Below, in pieces: positions 15,127 through 23,017 of a stretch of 23,027 nt of DNA. This DNA comes from Alistipes sp. (lineage in GTDB: Bacteria > Bacteroidota > Bacteroidia > Bacteroidales > Rikenellaceae). How positions within the stretch are numbered: position 1 is the stretch's first letter; each line of letters starts with the position of its first letter. A program made the translations under genes and the position numbers. The stretch lies in the NCBI GenBank assembly GCA_017391665.1, contig JAFOXS010000124.1:1-23027 (forward strand), read 5' to 3'. The notes beneath the pieces were generated by a model. It made no database searches, had not been told where the DNA came from, and saw nothing but the letters and a program-made list of their open reading frames with translations.

Positions 15127-16251
15127 ATGAAAAGAAAGGATTTTATCTTCCAGACAGCCGTCGGCCTGGCCGCTTTAGGTGTTGGAATGAGTTGCTCTCA
15201 GCAGAAGAGAGTCTCTATTCCAAAGTTCGGTCCTCAGACTGCAACTGCTCCGATGGGTGATATTCGCTCACTGTTGCTCCATTTGGGTCGTAATATGTGG
15301 TGCGACTACCCCAGCGTGCTTATGGGCGAAAATTATATTGAGGGTTCAAAGACTCTGGTTCGTAAACCCTTTACAAATATGGTCTGGACTGATGAACGTT
15401 GGCGTTATACTGTCGATTACGCGGCTAAGGCCGGCATCAATATGATTGTCATCGACCTGGGTGAGGGTTTGTTCTATCCCAGCCATCCCGAGTTTGCTAT
15501 CGAGGGTACGTGGAGCGTAGAGAAGATGCGCGAGGAGATTGCATATATGAACAGCCTGGGCATCGAGGCCATTCCGAAGTTAAATTTCTCTACTACGCAC
15601 AATGGCTGGATGTGCGACTATACTCATATGGTGTCGTCACAGCCCTACTATCGCATGTGCGAGGAGGTGATCAGCGACGTGATGGAGATCTTTGGTCATC
15701 CCCGATTCTTCCATATCGGTATGGACGAGGAGCGAGCAAACTTCCTCGAGGGCGAACAGTCGCACTACATTTGCGTGCGTAAGGGCGATGTGTGGTGGGA
15801 GGATTTCCTGCATATTGTCCGTACGGTGGAGTCACACGGCGCTCGCGTTTGGATGTGGAGCGACTACTGCTGGTGGAATGAGGATTTTTACGAGCGTTGC
15901 CCGAAGAGTGTGATTCAGCAGAACTGGTTCTATGACGAGAAGTATGGAGGCTTCGACATCGAGACTAACACAACGTCAAACGTGCGAATATTGAAAGCCT
16001 ATGTGAAACTGGACGAGGCTGGTTTCGATCAGGTTCCCTGCGGTACCAACTGGGTGGGAGAGACTCGCCGTCAGCTTGGCGTGGGAGCCGACGATGTGAT
16101 TGGCAAGTTGGTGCAGATGTGTCGCAAAACCGTCTCAAAAGAGCGTCTTAAGGGCTTTATGATGGCTCCGTGGATGTTGGCTATGGATGATGAAGAGACC
16201 TACCAGAAGGTGCTGCGAGGCATTGATCTAATGCAGGAGGCAATGAAATAG
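15127..16251 (+). CDS. Secreted lipoprotein-like protein with GH20-like barrel motif
   Basis: The 374-residue protein begins MKRKDFIFQTAVGLAALGVG, a Tat-like signal (KRKDF), followed by GMSC, a possible lipobox with Cys23. The body looks like a TIM barrel: YTVDYAAKAGINMIVIDLGEG, then MNSLGIEAIPKLNFSTTHNG, then FHIGMDEE at 195-202. That last motif resembles the catalytic HxGxDE of GH20 hexosaminidases, with Asp200-Glu201 as the candidate pair. Aromatic clusters (WMWSDYCWW at 242-250) would suit sugar stacking. GH20 identity is not certain: the protein lacks the family's usual N-terminal domain and I do not know a named function. It is monocistronic, ends at its own terminator, and converges on the DUF1080 operon, which suggests a role in glycan breakdown. 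Confidence 0.75.
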   Translation: MKRKDFIFQTAVGLAALGVGMSCSQQKRVSIPKFGPQTATAPMGDIRSLLLHLGRNMWCDYPSVLMGENYIEGSKTLVRKPFTNMVWTDERWRYTVDYAAKAGINMIVIDLGEGLFYPSHPEFAIEGTWSVEKMREEIAYMNSLGIEAIPKLNFSTTHNGWMCDYTHMVSSQPYYRMCEEVISDVMEIFGHPRFFHIGMDEERANFLEGEQSHYICVRKGDVWWEDFLHIVRTVESHGARVWMWSDYCWWNEDFYERCPKSVIQQNWFYDEKYGGFDIETNTTSNVRILKAYVKLDEAGFDQVPCGTNWVGETRRQLGVGADDVIGKLVQMCRKTVSKERLKGFMMAPWMLAMDDEETYQKVLRGIDLMQEAMK

Positions 16252-16273
16252 AGCGCAAAAAGTGTAACGAGAT

Positions 16274-16308
16274 GGGGCGGTGCTGAGTCAATCGGGCTGC
16301 CCCTTTTT
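16274..16308 (+). terminator. Terminator of the secreted-protein gene
   Basis: GGGGCGGT at 16274-16281 pairs with GCTGCCCC at 16296-16303, with two G-T wobbles, and is followed by TTTTT. It lies 22 bases after the stop codon. Confidence 0.75.
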
Positions 16309-16318
16309 ATATGTATAG

Positions 16319-16352
16319 AAAAACTGCCCAGCCGTAAGGCCAGGCAGTTTTT
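16319..16352. terminator. Bidirectional intrinsic terminator
   Basis: AAAAACTGCC pairs with GGCAGTTTTT, and inside them GCC pairs with GGC around a GTAA tetraloop, separated by a small CA/CA bulge. It lies between the convergent secreted-protein and HEAT-DUF1080 genes and can serve both. Confidence 0.85.
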
Positions 16353-16389
16353 ATCATTTGTGAGCCTTGCGGGGCTCGTCAATTAAATC

Positions 16390-19185
16390 CTACAACTCCT
16401 TCACGCGGATGTTGCGGTACTTGATACCCTCGCCGTGACCACACAAACCGATGTGACCCTTCTTGTTAAAGAGGCCGGGGTGGTTGAGTTTATCCACGGT
16501 GTAGGGGTTCTTGTCGTTGCCATCGGGAGCCACGTTGTGACCCTTCGTTGCGGTGCGGATGTTACCATCGACGATAACCTGGCCATCAACCGTTACGGTG
16601 ATGCGGTCGCCCTTTACGCGGATCTCCTCCTGGTGCCACTCGCCCAGTGCGCCCCACTTGATGCGCTTTGCGGGGATGATACCATATACCGAGCCGTGTA
16701 CCTGATACTCGCGCAGGTTCTTGTAGATGGGTGAGTCGTGGTGCAACACCTGAATCTCCATGCCGTGATATGCAGCATCTACGCCCATAGGGGTGCGGAT
16801 ACCGATACCGTTGTTCACGCCGTCGCGGTCGAAGCAGAACTCAAAGCGAAGCACAAAGTCCGAGTACTCCTTCTTAGTATAGAGATTGCCTGTTGTGCCG
16901 TAAGCCGCTGTAACATACATGTAGCCGTTCATAGGCTGGTATGCCTCCAGGTTACCTGTCCATGCGTCCATATTCTGACCGTCGAACAGGAGCTCGAAGC
17001 CCTCCTTCTGCTCTGCCTCTGACAGCGGAGTGAGGATAGATACGCCCTCGCGAGCCTTGTTGTCGTTGATGAAGTTCTCAATATCCTTGCGCTTGTAAAC
17101 AGCGTCGCCATCATTTACCGTAGCTGCAACTTTCTCCAGTAAAGTCTTCACCTCAGCTGAGTAGAACTCGGGGTGCTTTGTAGCAATCTCCAGAACGGTG
17201 TTGGCAGCAGCCTGAGCTGTAGCCTCTGTGTCCATATACTCTGCAGCAAGCATCATGGCGGGATAGGTCTGCGTAGCAGAGAGTACGCTCAGTGCCTGAT
17301 TCTTCAAGCGTACAGAGGGGTTAGCCTCGATAGCCTTGCGGTAGTTCATGTACTTCTGATCGTTGTTCAGCGTAGCTGATGACTGCGTCAGAGCGATGAA
17401 GCGAGCCAATGCCTTCTCCTTGAGTGTGGGGTTGGCAGCTGCCTCCAACAATGTGGGCAGTACGCTGTCGTCATTGAGCGTGCACAGACCCTCAAATGCT
17501 GCGGCCTGCGCCTCGCCTATTGATGACTTGTAACCAGCAACGATAGGCTCTACAGCCTCCTTCGCACCTGTAGCGGCGAGGATGGGGTAGTAGATATGCT
17601 TCTTCGCACCAGCCTTTGCCATGCGATCCTGAATCATCTTGGCCTGCTCTGATGCGCTCTTCTCCTGAATAGCCTTCAGGATAGCGTCGCCCATAGGCTT
17701 GCCCTGCTCGAAGAGGTTGCACAGCGCAGCGAAGTTAGCCTCCACGGCGTTGGTCGTAAGGGCGGGGATAGCAGTGTCGTCGCCGCCATTGTCAACCCAT
17801 ACCAGCACCTTCGATGCAGCAGCGGGGATACGACGTGATGCAAGCACCTGCTTTGCGATGGCACGAGCCGATGAGTTGGTATCCATAACGCGAACAAACT
17901 CGTCGTTGATCTTGCCATTGAACGAGAGAAGACCTGCAATCAAAGCCTCCTCTACAGCCTTGCTGTTCTGCTCCTTAACCATGCGGTTGATAAGTGCCTT
18001 CAGCGCGATGTCGCCGCCAATCTTCGATGCAGCCGCAATAGCAGTAGTGGCGATCTCGTCGTTAGCACTTGCTACGAAGGGAGCAATCGCTGCAGCCTGC
18101 TTCTCGGCGTGGTTAGCACCCAGCCAGCTCAAAATATCAATCTTCGCATCGTCGATTGCCTTTGGCAATGTAGCGGCCACGGTAGCATAGGTAGCATCGG
18201 TTGCAAACTGCTCCGCAACGCGCAATGCGCCATAGCGGTAGTCGCGGCAATCGCCCTTGATGGCCTTCAATACCAGGGGCATGATAGCCTCACCCTTGAT
18301 CTGTGCCAACAGATCCAGACCTGCAATGCGCACGTTGGGCTTCTCAACCTTCAGAAGCTGCTTTGCAGCCTTCTCCACCACCTTCTCGTCGTGACGCATC
18401 AGGTGACCGTTCAACAGGTGAAGGTATGCACCGTAAGCGTTGGTAGGCTCATAGGTGTAGCCAGCCTCCTTGGCAGCAGCGGCCAGAACCTTAGCTGCGG
18501 GCTCGCCACCCCATGCACCCAGAGCAGTGTAGATCTGAGTCTTGAGCTCGGGTGTAGCGCCATTCAGCCACTCGATGAGGATAGGCTCGCCATCGTGGAA
18601 GTGGCTCTTGTATGATGCGATCTGCGCCAACAGCACCTTGCTGATGCCGTTCTCGGCCTGCTCGGCCATCAGGTGCTCGACAGCGTGGTCGGTACCCTTA
18701 ACCGATGCCAATGCGCGAGCAGCGAAGTTAGCCATGTATGAATCCTTCAAGTACTCTGCAAAGAAGTGTGCGTCGTCGCCCGTAGCACAAATCTGCAGGG
18801 CAGTCATCAGGAACGCCTTGTTGGGGTTGTTTGTGGTCTTCTTGATAGCGGCTTTCAAGCCTGCACGCACGCCCTCACGCATTGCTGCACCCTCCTTCGT
18901 AACGTAAGAGGCAACGCCATTTACGGCATACTCAACGGGTGAGTTGTTCACACCCTCGGCCATAGGCTCCAGCATCATTGCGAGCATTTCGATACCCTCG
19001 GCACCCGTAGCGGCCAGCTCGGCCATAACCTGATTGTATACAGCAGGTGTCTCGGCGGGCATCTGCGCCAGTGCATCCGATACGATGGTCGATGTGGCGC
19101 GGTTGCGGTTGTCCTGCGCGTTTACAGCCACCAAGGGCATTACGAGCAGGGCGAGTATAATAAGAAATCTTTTCATCGTTGTCAT
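16390..19185 (-). CDS. HEAT-repeat protein with C-terminal DUF1080 (3-keto-disaccharide hydrolase) domain
   Basis: The 931-residue protein has an N-terminal signal peptide (MKRFLIILALLVMPLVAVNA, likely cut before Gln24). Roughly 650 residues of Ala/Leu/Lys-rich helical pairs resemble HEAT repeats (for example ARALASVKGTDHAVEHLM and IAGLDLLAQIKGEAIMPLVLKAIKGD). The last 204 residues (728-931) are a DUF1080 beta-sandwich starting EGFELLFDGQNMDAWTGN, with NNGIGIRTP, GMEIQVL, EWHQEEIRVKGDRITVTVDG and a closing GHIGLCGHGEGIKYRNIRVKEL. DUF1080 proteins are now associated with hydrolysis of 3-keto-glycosides made by Gfo/Idh/MocA dehydrogenases, and such a gene lies 15 bases upstream. The HEAT part could be a scaffold or a partner-binding surface. 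Translation may start at Met4 instead (19176). No lipobox is seen, so it is probably periplasmic. Confidence 0.88.
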   Translation of the reverse strand: MTTMKRFLIILALLVMPLVAVNAQDNRNRATSTIVSDALAQMPAETPAVYNQVMAELAATGAEGIEMLAMMLEPMAEGVNNSPVEYAVNGVASYVTKEGAAMREGVRAGLKAAIKKTTNNPNKAFLMTALQICATGDDAHFFAEYLKDSYMANFAARALASVKGTDHAVEHLMAEQAENGISKVLLAQIASYKSHFHDGEPILIEWLNGATPELKTQIYTALGAWGGEPAAKVLAAAAKEAGYTYEPTNAYGAYLHLLNGHLMRHDEKVVEKAAKQLLKVEKPNVRIAGLDLLAQIKGEAIMPLVLKAIKGDCRDYRYGALRVAEQFATDATYATVAATLPKAIDDAKIDILSWLGANHAEKQAAAIAPFVASANDEIATTAIAAASKIGGDIALKALINRMVKEQNSKAVEEALIAGLLSFNGKINDEFVRVMDTNSSARAIAKQVLASRRIPAAASKVLVWVDNGGDDTAIPALTTNAVEANFAALCNLFEQGKPMGDAILKAIQEKSASEQAKMIQDRMAKAGAKKHIYYPILAATGAKEAVEPIVAGYKSSIGEAQAAAFEGLCTLNDDSVLPTLLEAAANPTLKEKALARFIALTQSSATLNNDQKYMNYRKAIEANPSVRLKNQALSVLSATQTYPAMMLAAEYMDTEATAQAAANTVLEIATKHPEFYSAEVKTLLEKVAATVNDGDAVYKRKDIENFINDNKAREGVSILTPLSEAEQKEGFELLFDGQNMDAWTGNLEAYQPMNGYMYVTAAYGTTGNLYTKKEYSDFVLRFEFCFDRDGVNNGIGIRTPMGVDAAYHGMEIQVLHHDSPIYKNLREYQVHGSVYGIIPAKRIKWGALGEWHQEEIRVKGDRITVTVDGQVIVDGNIRTATKGHNVAPDGNDKNPYTVDKLNHPGLFNKKGHIGLCGHGEGIKYRNIRVKEL

Positions 19186-19200
19186 TTTTAGCTGTTTAGG

Positions 19201-20496
19201 TTAGAATGTCCAGGGAGCACGCATGGGCTGATCGATAAGTGCGTTGGCAGCATCGTCGCCAATGAACTGCAACTTCACGGGGTCGAACTCCAGCGAACGG
19301 TTCAGGCGCAGAGCGCACAGACCCATATTCACGATCGTAGCCGAGCGGAAACCGTTGATCTCGTTCAGCGCAAACTTCTCGCGTGAGTGGATACACTTGA
19401 TGAAGTCGGTGTTCTGAGGCTCGGGATCGGGCAACTCGGCCAGCTTATCCATGATGTTAAATGCGGGCTGACCGTTGAGCTCGCAGCGGAAGCCCTGATA
19501 GAGTTTACCGTTGGGGCCCTCGATGTAGGGAGCTGTGGGGTCGCCGTGCTGCTCACCCTGCAGGATGATCTGACAACCGTCAGCATATGTATAGACAATC
19601 TTACGCCATGTGCCGATTGCATCCCAGTGCTGCTCGGGAGCATCCACCTCCACCTTCACGGGTGATGTGTCGTCCTTGCCCAGGATATACTGTACGGGGT
19701 CGATGTAGTGCTGACCCATATCGCCAAGACCACCACCATCGTAGTCCCAGTAACCACGGAAGGTCTGGTGAGTACGGTGCTCGTTGTAGGGCTTGTAGGG
19801 TGCGGGGCCGAGCCACAAATCGTAGTCCAGATTCTTGGGGATGGGCTGCTCTACCAGATTCTCCTTACCTACCCAGAAGAATTTCCAGTTAAAACCGGTG
19901 TAGCCTGAGATGGTAACCTTCAAGGGCCAGCCCAAAAGGCCGCTATCCACCAGCTTCTTCAAGGGCTTAACCGTTGTGCCCAAGCCGTAGAAGGTATCCT
20001 TGAAGCGGAACCATGTGTTCAGACGGAAGATACGACCATTCTGACGCACAGCCTCCATTACTCGCTTACCCTCGCCGATGGTACGGGTCATAGGCTTCTC
20101 GCACCAGATATCCTTGCCGGCCTTTGCAGCCTCGACAGCCATCAGGGCGTGCCAGTGGGGAGGAGTGGCGATGTGAACAACATCGACATTGGGGTCGTTG
20201 ATCAGATCGCGGTAGAGGTGATAACCCTTTACGGTCTCACCCAGACGCTCCTTCGAAAGATCAACACCCTTCTGCAGGTGCAAATCATCTACGTCGCACA
20301 CGGCTACCAGACGGCACTGCTCGTTGCTCGAAAAGTGGTTCTCACTGAAACCGATACCACCCATACCGATGATACCCTTGGTCAATTGGTCGTTGGGCGC
20401 AATGTGACCGGGACCTCCGAGTACGCGGCGCGGAATGATAGTCAGCGCAGCCAGACCACCCAGAGATTTTAGAAATTCTTTTCTGTTGATTGCCAT
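19201..20496 (-). CDS. Tat-exported Gfo/Idh/MocA-family oxidoreductase
   Basis: The 431-residue protein begins MAINRKEFLKSLGGLAAL, a Tat-type signal (NRKEFLK), so it is probably exported folded with its nicotinamide cofactor. The Rossmann motif is GIIGMGGIG (41-49). The family's catalytic EKP is at 133-135 (WCEKPMTR), TPPHWHALMAVEAAKAGK precedes it, and GDMGQHYID at 258-266 supplies the conserved histidine and aspartate. Members oxidise sugars, often at C3; some Tat-exported relatives (GH109) instead cleave glycosides through a bound NAD. The neighbouring DUF1080 gene favours a 3-dehydrogenase role. It is the first gene of a two-gene operon with a good promoter at 20562-20592. The substrate is unknown. 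Confidence 0.92.
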   Translation of the reverse strand: MAINRKEFLKSLGGLAALTIIPRRVLGGPGHIAPNDQLTKGIIGMGGIGFSENHFSSNEQCRLVAVCDVDDLHLQKGVDLSKERLGETVKGYHLYRDLINDPNVDVVHIATPPHWHALMAVEAAKAGKDIWCEKPMTRTIGEGKRVMEAVRQNGRIFRLNTWFRFKDTFYGLGTTVKPLKKLVDSGLLGWPLKVTISGYTGFNWKFFWVGKENLVEQPIPKNLDYDLWLGPAPYKPYNEHRTHQTFRGYWDYDGGGLGDMGQHYIDPVQYILGKDDTSPVKVEVDAPEQHWDAIGTWRKIVYTYADGCQIILQGEQHGDPTAPYIEGPNGKLYQGFRCELNGQPAFNIMDKLAELPDPEPQNTDFIKCIHSREKFALNEINGFRSATIVNMGLCALRLNRSLEFDPVKLQFIGDDAANALIDQPMRAPWTF

Positions 20497-20531
20497 AATA
20501 TGTGAATTTTTAACGTGTATTGTCTCTTTTC

Positions 20532-20551
20532 AACCTCATGCGGCAGAGGTT
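20532..20551 (-). promoter_or_regulatory. Hairpin in the oxidoreductase leader
   Basis: AACCTC at 20532-20537 pairs with GAGGTT at 20546-20551 around an eight-base loop. It would form near the 5' end of the roughly 60-base leader of the minus-strand operon. It may stabilise the mRNA or be regulatory; only the pairing is seen. Confidence 0.4.
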
Positions 20552-20561
20552 ATAATCGTTG

Positions 20562-20592
20562 TAAAGTTACGCTTTTAATTCCGAATCGCAAA
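20562..20592 (-). promoter_or_regulatory. Promoter of the oxidoreductase-DUF1080 operon
   Basis: On the minus strand TTTG (20592-20589) is followed after 19 bases by TAACTTTA (20569-20562), which differs from TAnnTTTG only at the last base. It lies 66 bases before the ATG at 20496. Confidence 0.7.
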
Positions 20593-20595
20593 ATT

Positions 20596-20610
20596 TTATA
20601 CTTCGTATAA
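20596..20610. promoter_or_regulatory. Operator-like palindrome beside the -33 box
   Basis: TTATAC and GTATAA flank TTC, a perfect 15-base inverted repeat. It lies four bases upstream of the -33 element of the minus-strand operon and about 85 bases from the -7 box of the divergent SDR gene. A repeated TAATCA unit adjoins it. A regulator site or an A/T-rich upstream element are both possible. Confidence 0.4.
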
Positions 20611-20694
20611 TCATAATCATTAGTTTTTGTGTGCTATTTTGTAGTAGGCCTGCGATCAAGTGCAGTCGAGAGTGGAATTTTTGCGAAAATTTTG

Positions 20695-20702
20695 TATCTT
20701 TG
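20695..20702 (+). promoter_or_regulatory. -7 element (TATCTTTG) for the SDR gene
   Basis: An exact TAnnTTTG match lies 35 bases before the ATG at 20738. The nearest TTTG upstream is only 11 bases away, so a normal -33 box is absent. Confidence 0.65.
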
Positions 20703-20737
20703 TTTTATTCGAGAAAACAATTTAAATAGATATTACG

Positions 20738-21550
20738 ATGAAAGATTTATTTTGCGTAAAAGGCCGTGTCATTGCCATCACAGGTGCTACGGGTATTCTC
20801 GGTTCGTCGATGGTCGAGCACTTTGCCTCTGTAGGGGCTCGTGTGGTGATTATGGGTCGCAACCGCGAGGCTGGTGAGCGTCTGGAAAAAGCTGCCCGCG
20901 AGGCTGGTGGTGAGGCTATGTTCCTGGAGTGTAATGTGCTTGATAAGTCATCGCTGGAGCGTTGCTATGACGCTATTATGGAGGCCTATGGCCGCATCGA
21001 TGTGCTCATCAACGGCGCCGGCGGCAACCAGGCTGCGGCCACCGTTCCGCCCGATAAGACCATCTTTGATCTTGATATCGACGCCGTGAAGCAGGTCGTT
21101 GAACTCAACCTCTTCGGCACCATCCTGCCCACAATGGTCTTCGTCAAGGCTATGGTTAATCAGGGCGGCGGCTCGATCATCAACATCGCTTCGGAGGCGG
21201 CCTTGCGTCCTCTGACACGTGTGGCGGGCTATGGCGTGGCAAAGGCTGCCGTTATCAACTGGACAAAGTATATGTGTGGCGAGCTGGCTATGAAGTTTGG
21301 CGAGGGCTTCCGCGTAAATGCTGTTGCGCCGGGCTTCCTTCTGACCAACCAGAATCGCGACCTCTTGACCAATCCCGATGGCTCACTTACGCCCCGTGCC
21401 GAGACCATTATTGCACATACACCGTTCAAGCGCTTTGGTGAGCCCGAGGAGCTGCTCGGCACACTGCAGTGGCTGGCATCCGATGCTTCGAAATTCGTTA
21501 CGGGCACGCTGACTGTAGTGGATGGCGGTTTTGATGCATTCTCAATTTAA
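20738..21550 (+). CDS. SDR-family D-mannonate oxidoreductase (fructuronate reductase)
   Basis: This 270-residue classical short-chain dehydrogenase has the cofactor motif TGATGILG (15-22), NGAGG (92-96), and the catalytic Ser152, Tyr165 and Lys169 (YGVAK). The closing GTLTVVDGGFDAFSI is typical. The insertion GGNQAAATVPPDKTIFDLD resembles SDR-type D-mannonate oxidoreductases, which reduce D-fructuronate to D-mannonate with NAD(P)H and replace the unrelated E. coli UxuB. The next gene makes mannonate dehydratase, the following step, which strongly supports this substrate. Other sugar-acid SDRs remain possible. It has its own -7 box. Its stop codon is part of the outer arm of the palindromic repeat that follows. 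Confidence 0.88.
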   Translation: MKDLFCVKGRVIAITGATGILGSSMVEHFASVGARVVIMGRNREAGERLEKAAREAGGEAMFLECNVLDKSSLERCYDAIMEAYGRIDVLINGAGGNQAAATVPPDKTIFDLDIDAVKQVVELNLFGTILPTMVFVKAMVNQGGGSIINIASEAALRPLTRVAGYGVAKAAVINWTKYMCGELAMKFGEGFRVNAVAPGFLLTNQNRDLLTNPDGSLTPRAETIIAHTPFKRFGEPEELLGTLQWLASDASKFVTGTLTVVDGGFDAFSI

Positions 21551-21669
21551 ACATACATAAGAAGGTGATTTCTGCGTTACACTCGTTCTCGAAATCCTCA
21601 TTTACGTCTGAGTAAACTGCGGTTTCTCGAACTTCGTAAGCCTTGAAATCCCTCTCTTTCTGTATGTTT
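21549..21669 (+). repeat. Long imperfect palindrome, copy A
   Basis: AAACATACA at 21549-21557 pairs with TGTATGTTT at 21661-21669, and inward GATTTC pairs with GAAATC, TTAC with GTAA, TTC with GAA, and TTTAC with GTAAA. The result is a stem-loop of about 120 bases with a TCTGA-like tip. The core at 21588-21629 recurs at 22938-22978 with one base missing there. The element starts inside the SDR stop codon and ends 36 bases before uxuA. Confidence 0.85.
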
Positions 21670-21705
21670 AGGGTAGTAAATATATGGTAATTTAGAATAA
21701 AATTT

Positions 21706-22878
21706 ATGATACTTTGTACCCAATCGTGGCGTTGGTACGGACCCAACGACCCCGTAACGCTGAGTAATATCCGTCAGGCAGGAGCCACCGACATTGTGCA
21801 CGCCCTGCATCACATCCCCAATGGCGAGGTGTGGCCCGTTGAGGAGATTCGCGCACGTCAGCAGATGGTGGCTGAGGCTGGTCTAAGGTGGAGCGTTGTG
21901 GAGAGTGTTCCCGTGCACGAACACATCAAGACGCAGGAGGGTGATTACCAGCGATATATCGACAACTACAAGCAGTCGATTCGCAACCTCGCCGCCTGCG
22001 GCATCCACTGCATAACCTACAACTTTATGCCCGTGCTGGACTGGACCCGCACCGACCTGGCGTACGAGGTGGAGGATGGCTCGCGAGCTCTGCGCTTCGA
22101 GCGAGCGGCCTTTATGGCTTTCGACATCTACATCCTGCGTCGTCCCGCTGCCCAGAGCGAGTATTCGGACGAGGAGAAGGCTGCCGCAAAGGCCCGTTTC
22201 GATGCTATGACCGACGAGGAGCGCGAGCGCCTCACACGCAATATGATTGCCGGCCTGCCCGGCTCGGAGGAGAGTTTTACCGTCGAGCAGTTCCAGCAGG
22301 CGCTGGACCGTTATGCCGACATCGACGCCGAGCGTCTGCGTGCCAACCTGATCTACTTCTTACGCGAGGTGTGCCCCGTGGCCGATGAGTGTGGCTCGCA
22401 GATGGTTATCCACCCCGACGATCCTCCATATCCCATCCTTGGTCTGCCCCGTATTCTGTCTACGGCGGAGGACTTCCGTCGCCTGATTGAGGCGGTGCCC
22501 AACCCCTCGAATGGCTTGTGTCTCTGCACGGGCTCGTTTGGCGTGAGAGCCGACAACGACCTGCCGCAGATGATGCGCGAGTTTGGCGAGAGGGTAGGCT
22601 TCGTGCATCTGCGCTCTACGCGCCGTGATGCGGAGGGTAACTTCCAGGAGGATAACCACCTGGAGGGCGATGTGCCTATGTATGAGGTGATGCGCGCCCT
22701 GCTCGAGATTCAGCAGCAGTGGGGTCGCAGCATCCCGATGCGTCCCGACCATGGTCACCAGATGTGCGACGACCTCAGTCGCACCTCAAACCCCGGCTAC
22801 TCGTGCTACGGACGTATGCGAGGCCTTGCCGAGCTGCGAGGTCTTGAAATGGGAATCGCCTACTCTTTATTTAAGTAG
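21706..22878 (+). CDS. uxuA: Mannonate dehydratase
   Basis: UxuA dehydrates D-mannonate to 2-keto-3-deoxy-D-gluconate, a step of glucuronate breakdown in the cytoplasm, using a divalent metal. The 390-residue protein has the family start [20 protein letters not shown], the [10 protein letters not shown] segment, [32 protein letters not shown] with metal-binding His and Asp, [14 protein letters not shown], and RPDHGHQM near the end. The length matches the family. It follows the mannonate oxidoreductase by 155 bases occupied largely by the palindromic repeat, and a second copy follows 20 bases after its stop. No exact TAnnTTTG box lies between the repeat and the start, so it is either read through from the SDR promoter or has a weak promoter (TAATTTAG at about 21690). 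The kdgK and kdgA steps are not in the window. Confidence 0.96.
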   Translation: MILCTQSWRWYGPNDPVTLSNIRQAGATDIVHALHHIPNGEVWPVEEIRARQQMVAEAGLRWSVVESVPVHEHIKTQEGDYQRYIDNYKQSIRNLAACGIHCITYNFMPVLDWTRTDLAYEVEDGSRALRFERAAFMAFDIYILRRPAAQSEYSDEEKAAAKARFDAMTDEERERLTRNMIAGLPGSEESFTVEQFQQALDRYADIDAERLRANLIYFLREVCPVADECGSQMVIHPDDPPYPILGLPRILSTAEDFRRLIEAVPNPSNGLCLCTGSFGVRADNDLPQMMREFGERVGFVHLRSTRRDAEGNFQEDNHLEGDVPMYEVMRALLEIQQQWGRSIPMRPDHGHQMCDDLSRTSNPGYSCYGRMRGLAELRGLEMGIAYSLFK

Positions 22879-22898
22879 GTAGTCTGGCTGATGACGAC

Positions 22899-23017
22899 GA
22901 ATGTGCCTAATAAGGCTCTTTTGTCGTTATGCTTGTCCTCGAAATCCTCATTTACGTCGAGTAAACTGCGGTTTCTCGGACTTCGCAAGCCTAAAAATAG
23001 CCTCATTATTCACATTC
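22899..23017 (+). repeat. Long imperfect palindrome, copy B
   Basis: GAATGTG at 22899-22905 pairs with CACATTC at 23011-23017, and inward TAATnAGGCTnTTTT pairs with AAAAnAGCCTnATTA, with GTCC/GGAC and the TTTAC/GTAAA tip. The core at 22938-22978 matches copy A except for a one-base deletion. The outer arms share no sequence with those of copy A, yet each set is self-complementary. It follows uxuA and may also act as its terminator. The last ten bases of the window hold nothing recognised. Confidence 0.85.

Noticed and set aside
20596..20620. Resemblance to a loxP arm (ACTTCGTATA-like)
   Set aside because: Only one short arm resembles it; there is no second arm at the right spacing and no recombinase nearby. 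It is treated as an operator-like palindrome.
21549..23017. uxuA with its flanking repeats as a composite transposon
   Set aside because: There is no transposase, no target-site duplication seen, and uxuA fits its operon partner functionally. The copies are more like an intergenic repeat family.
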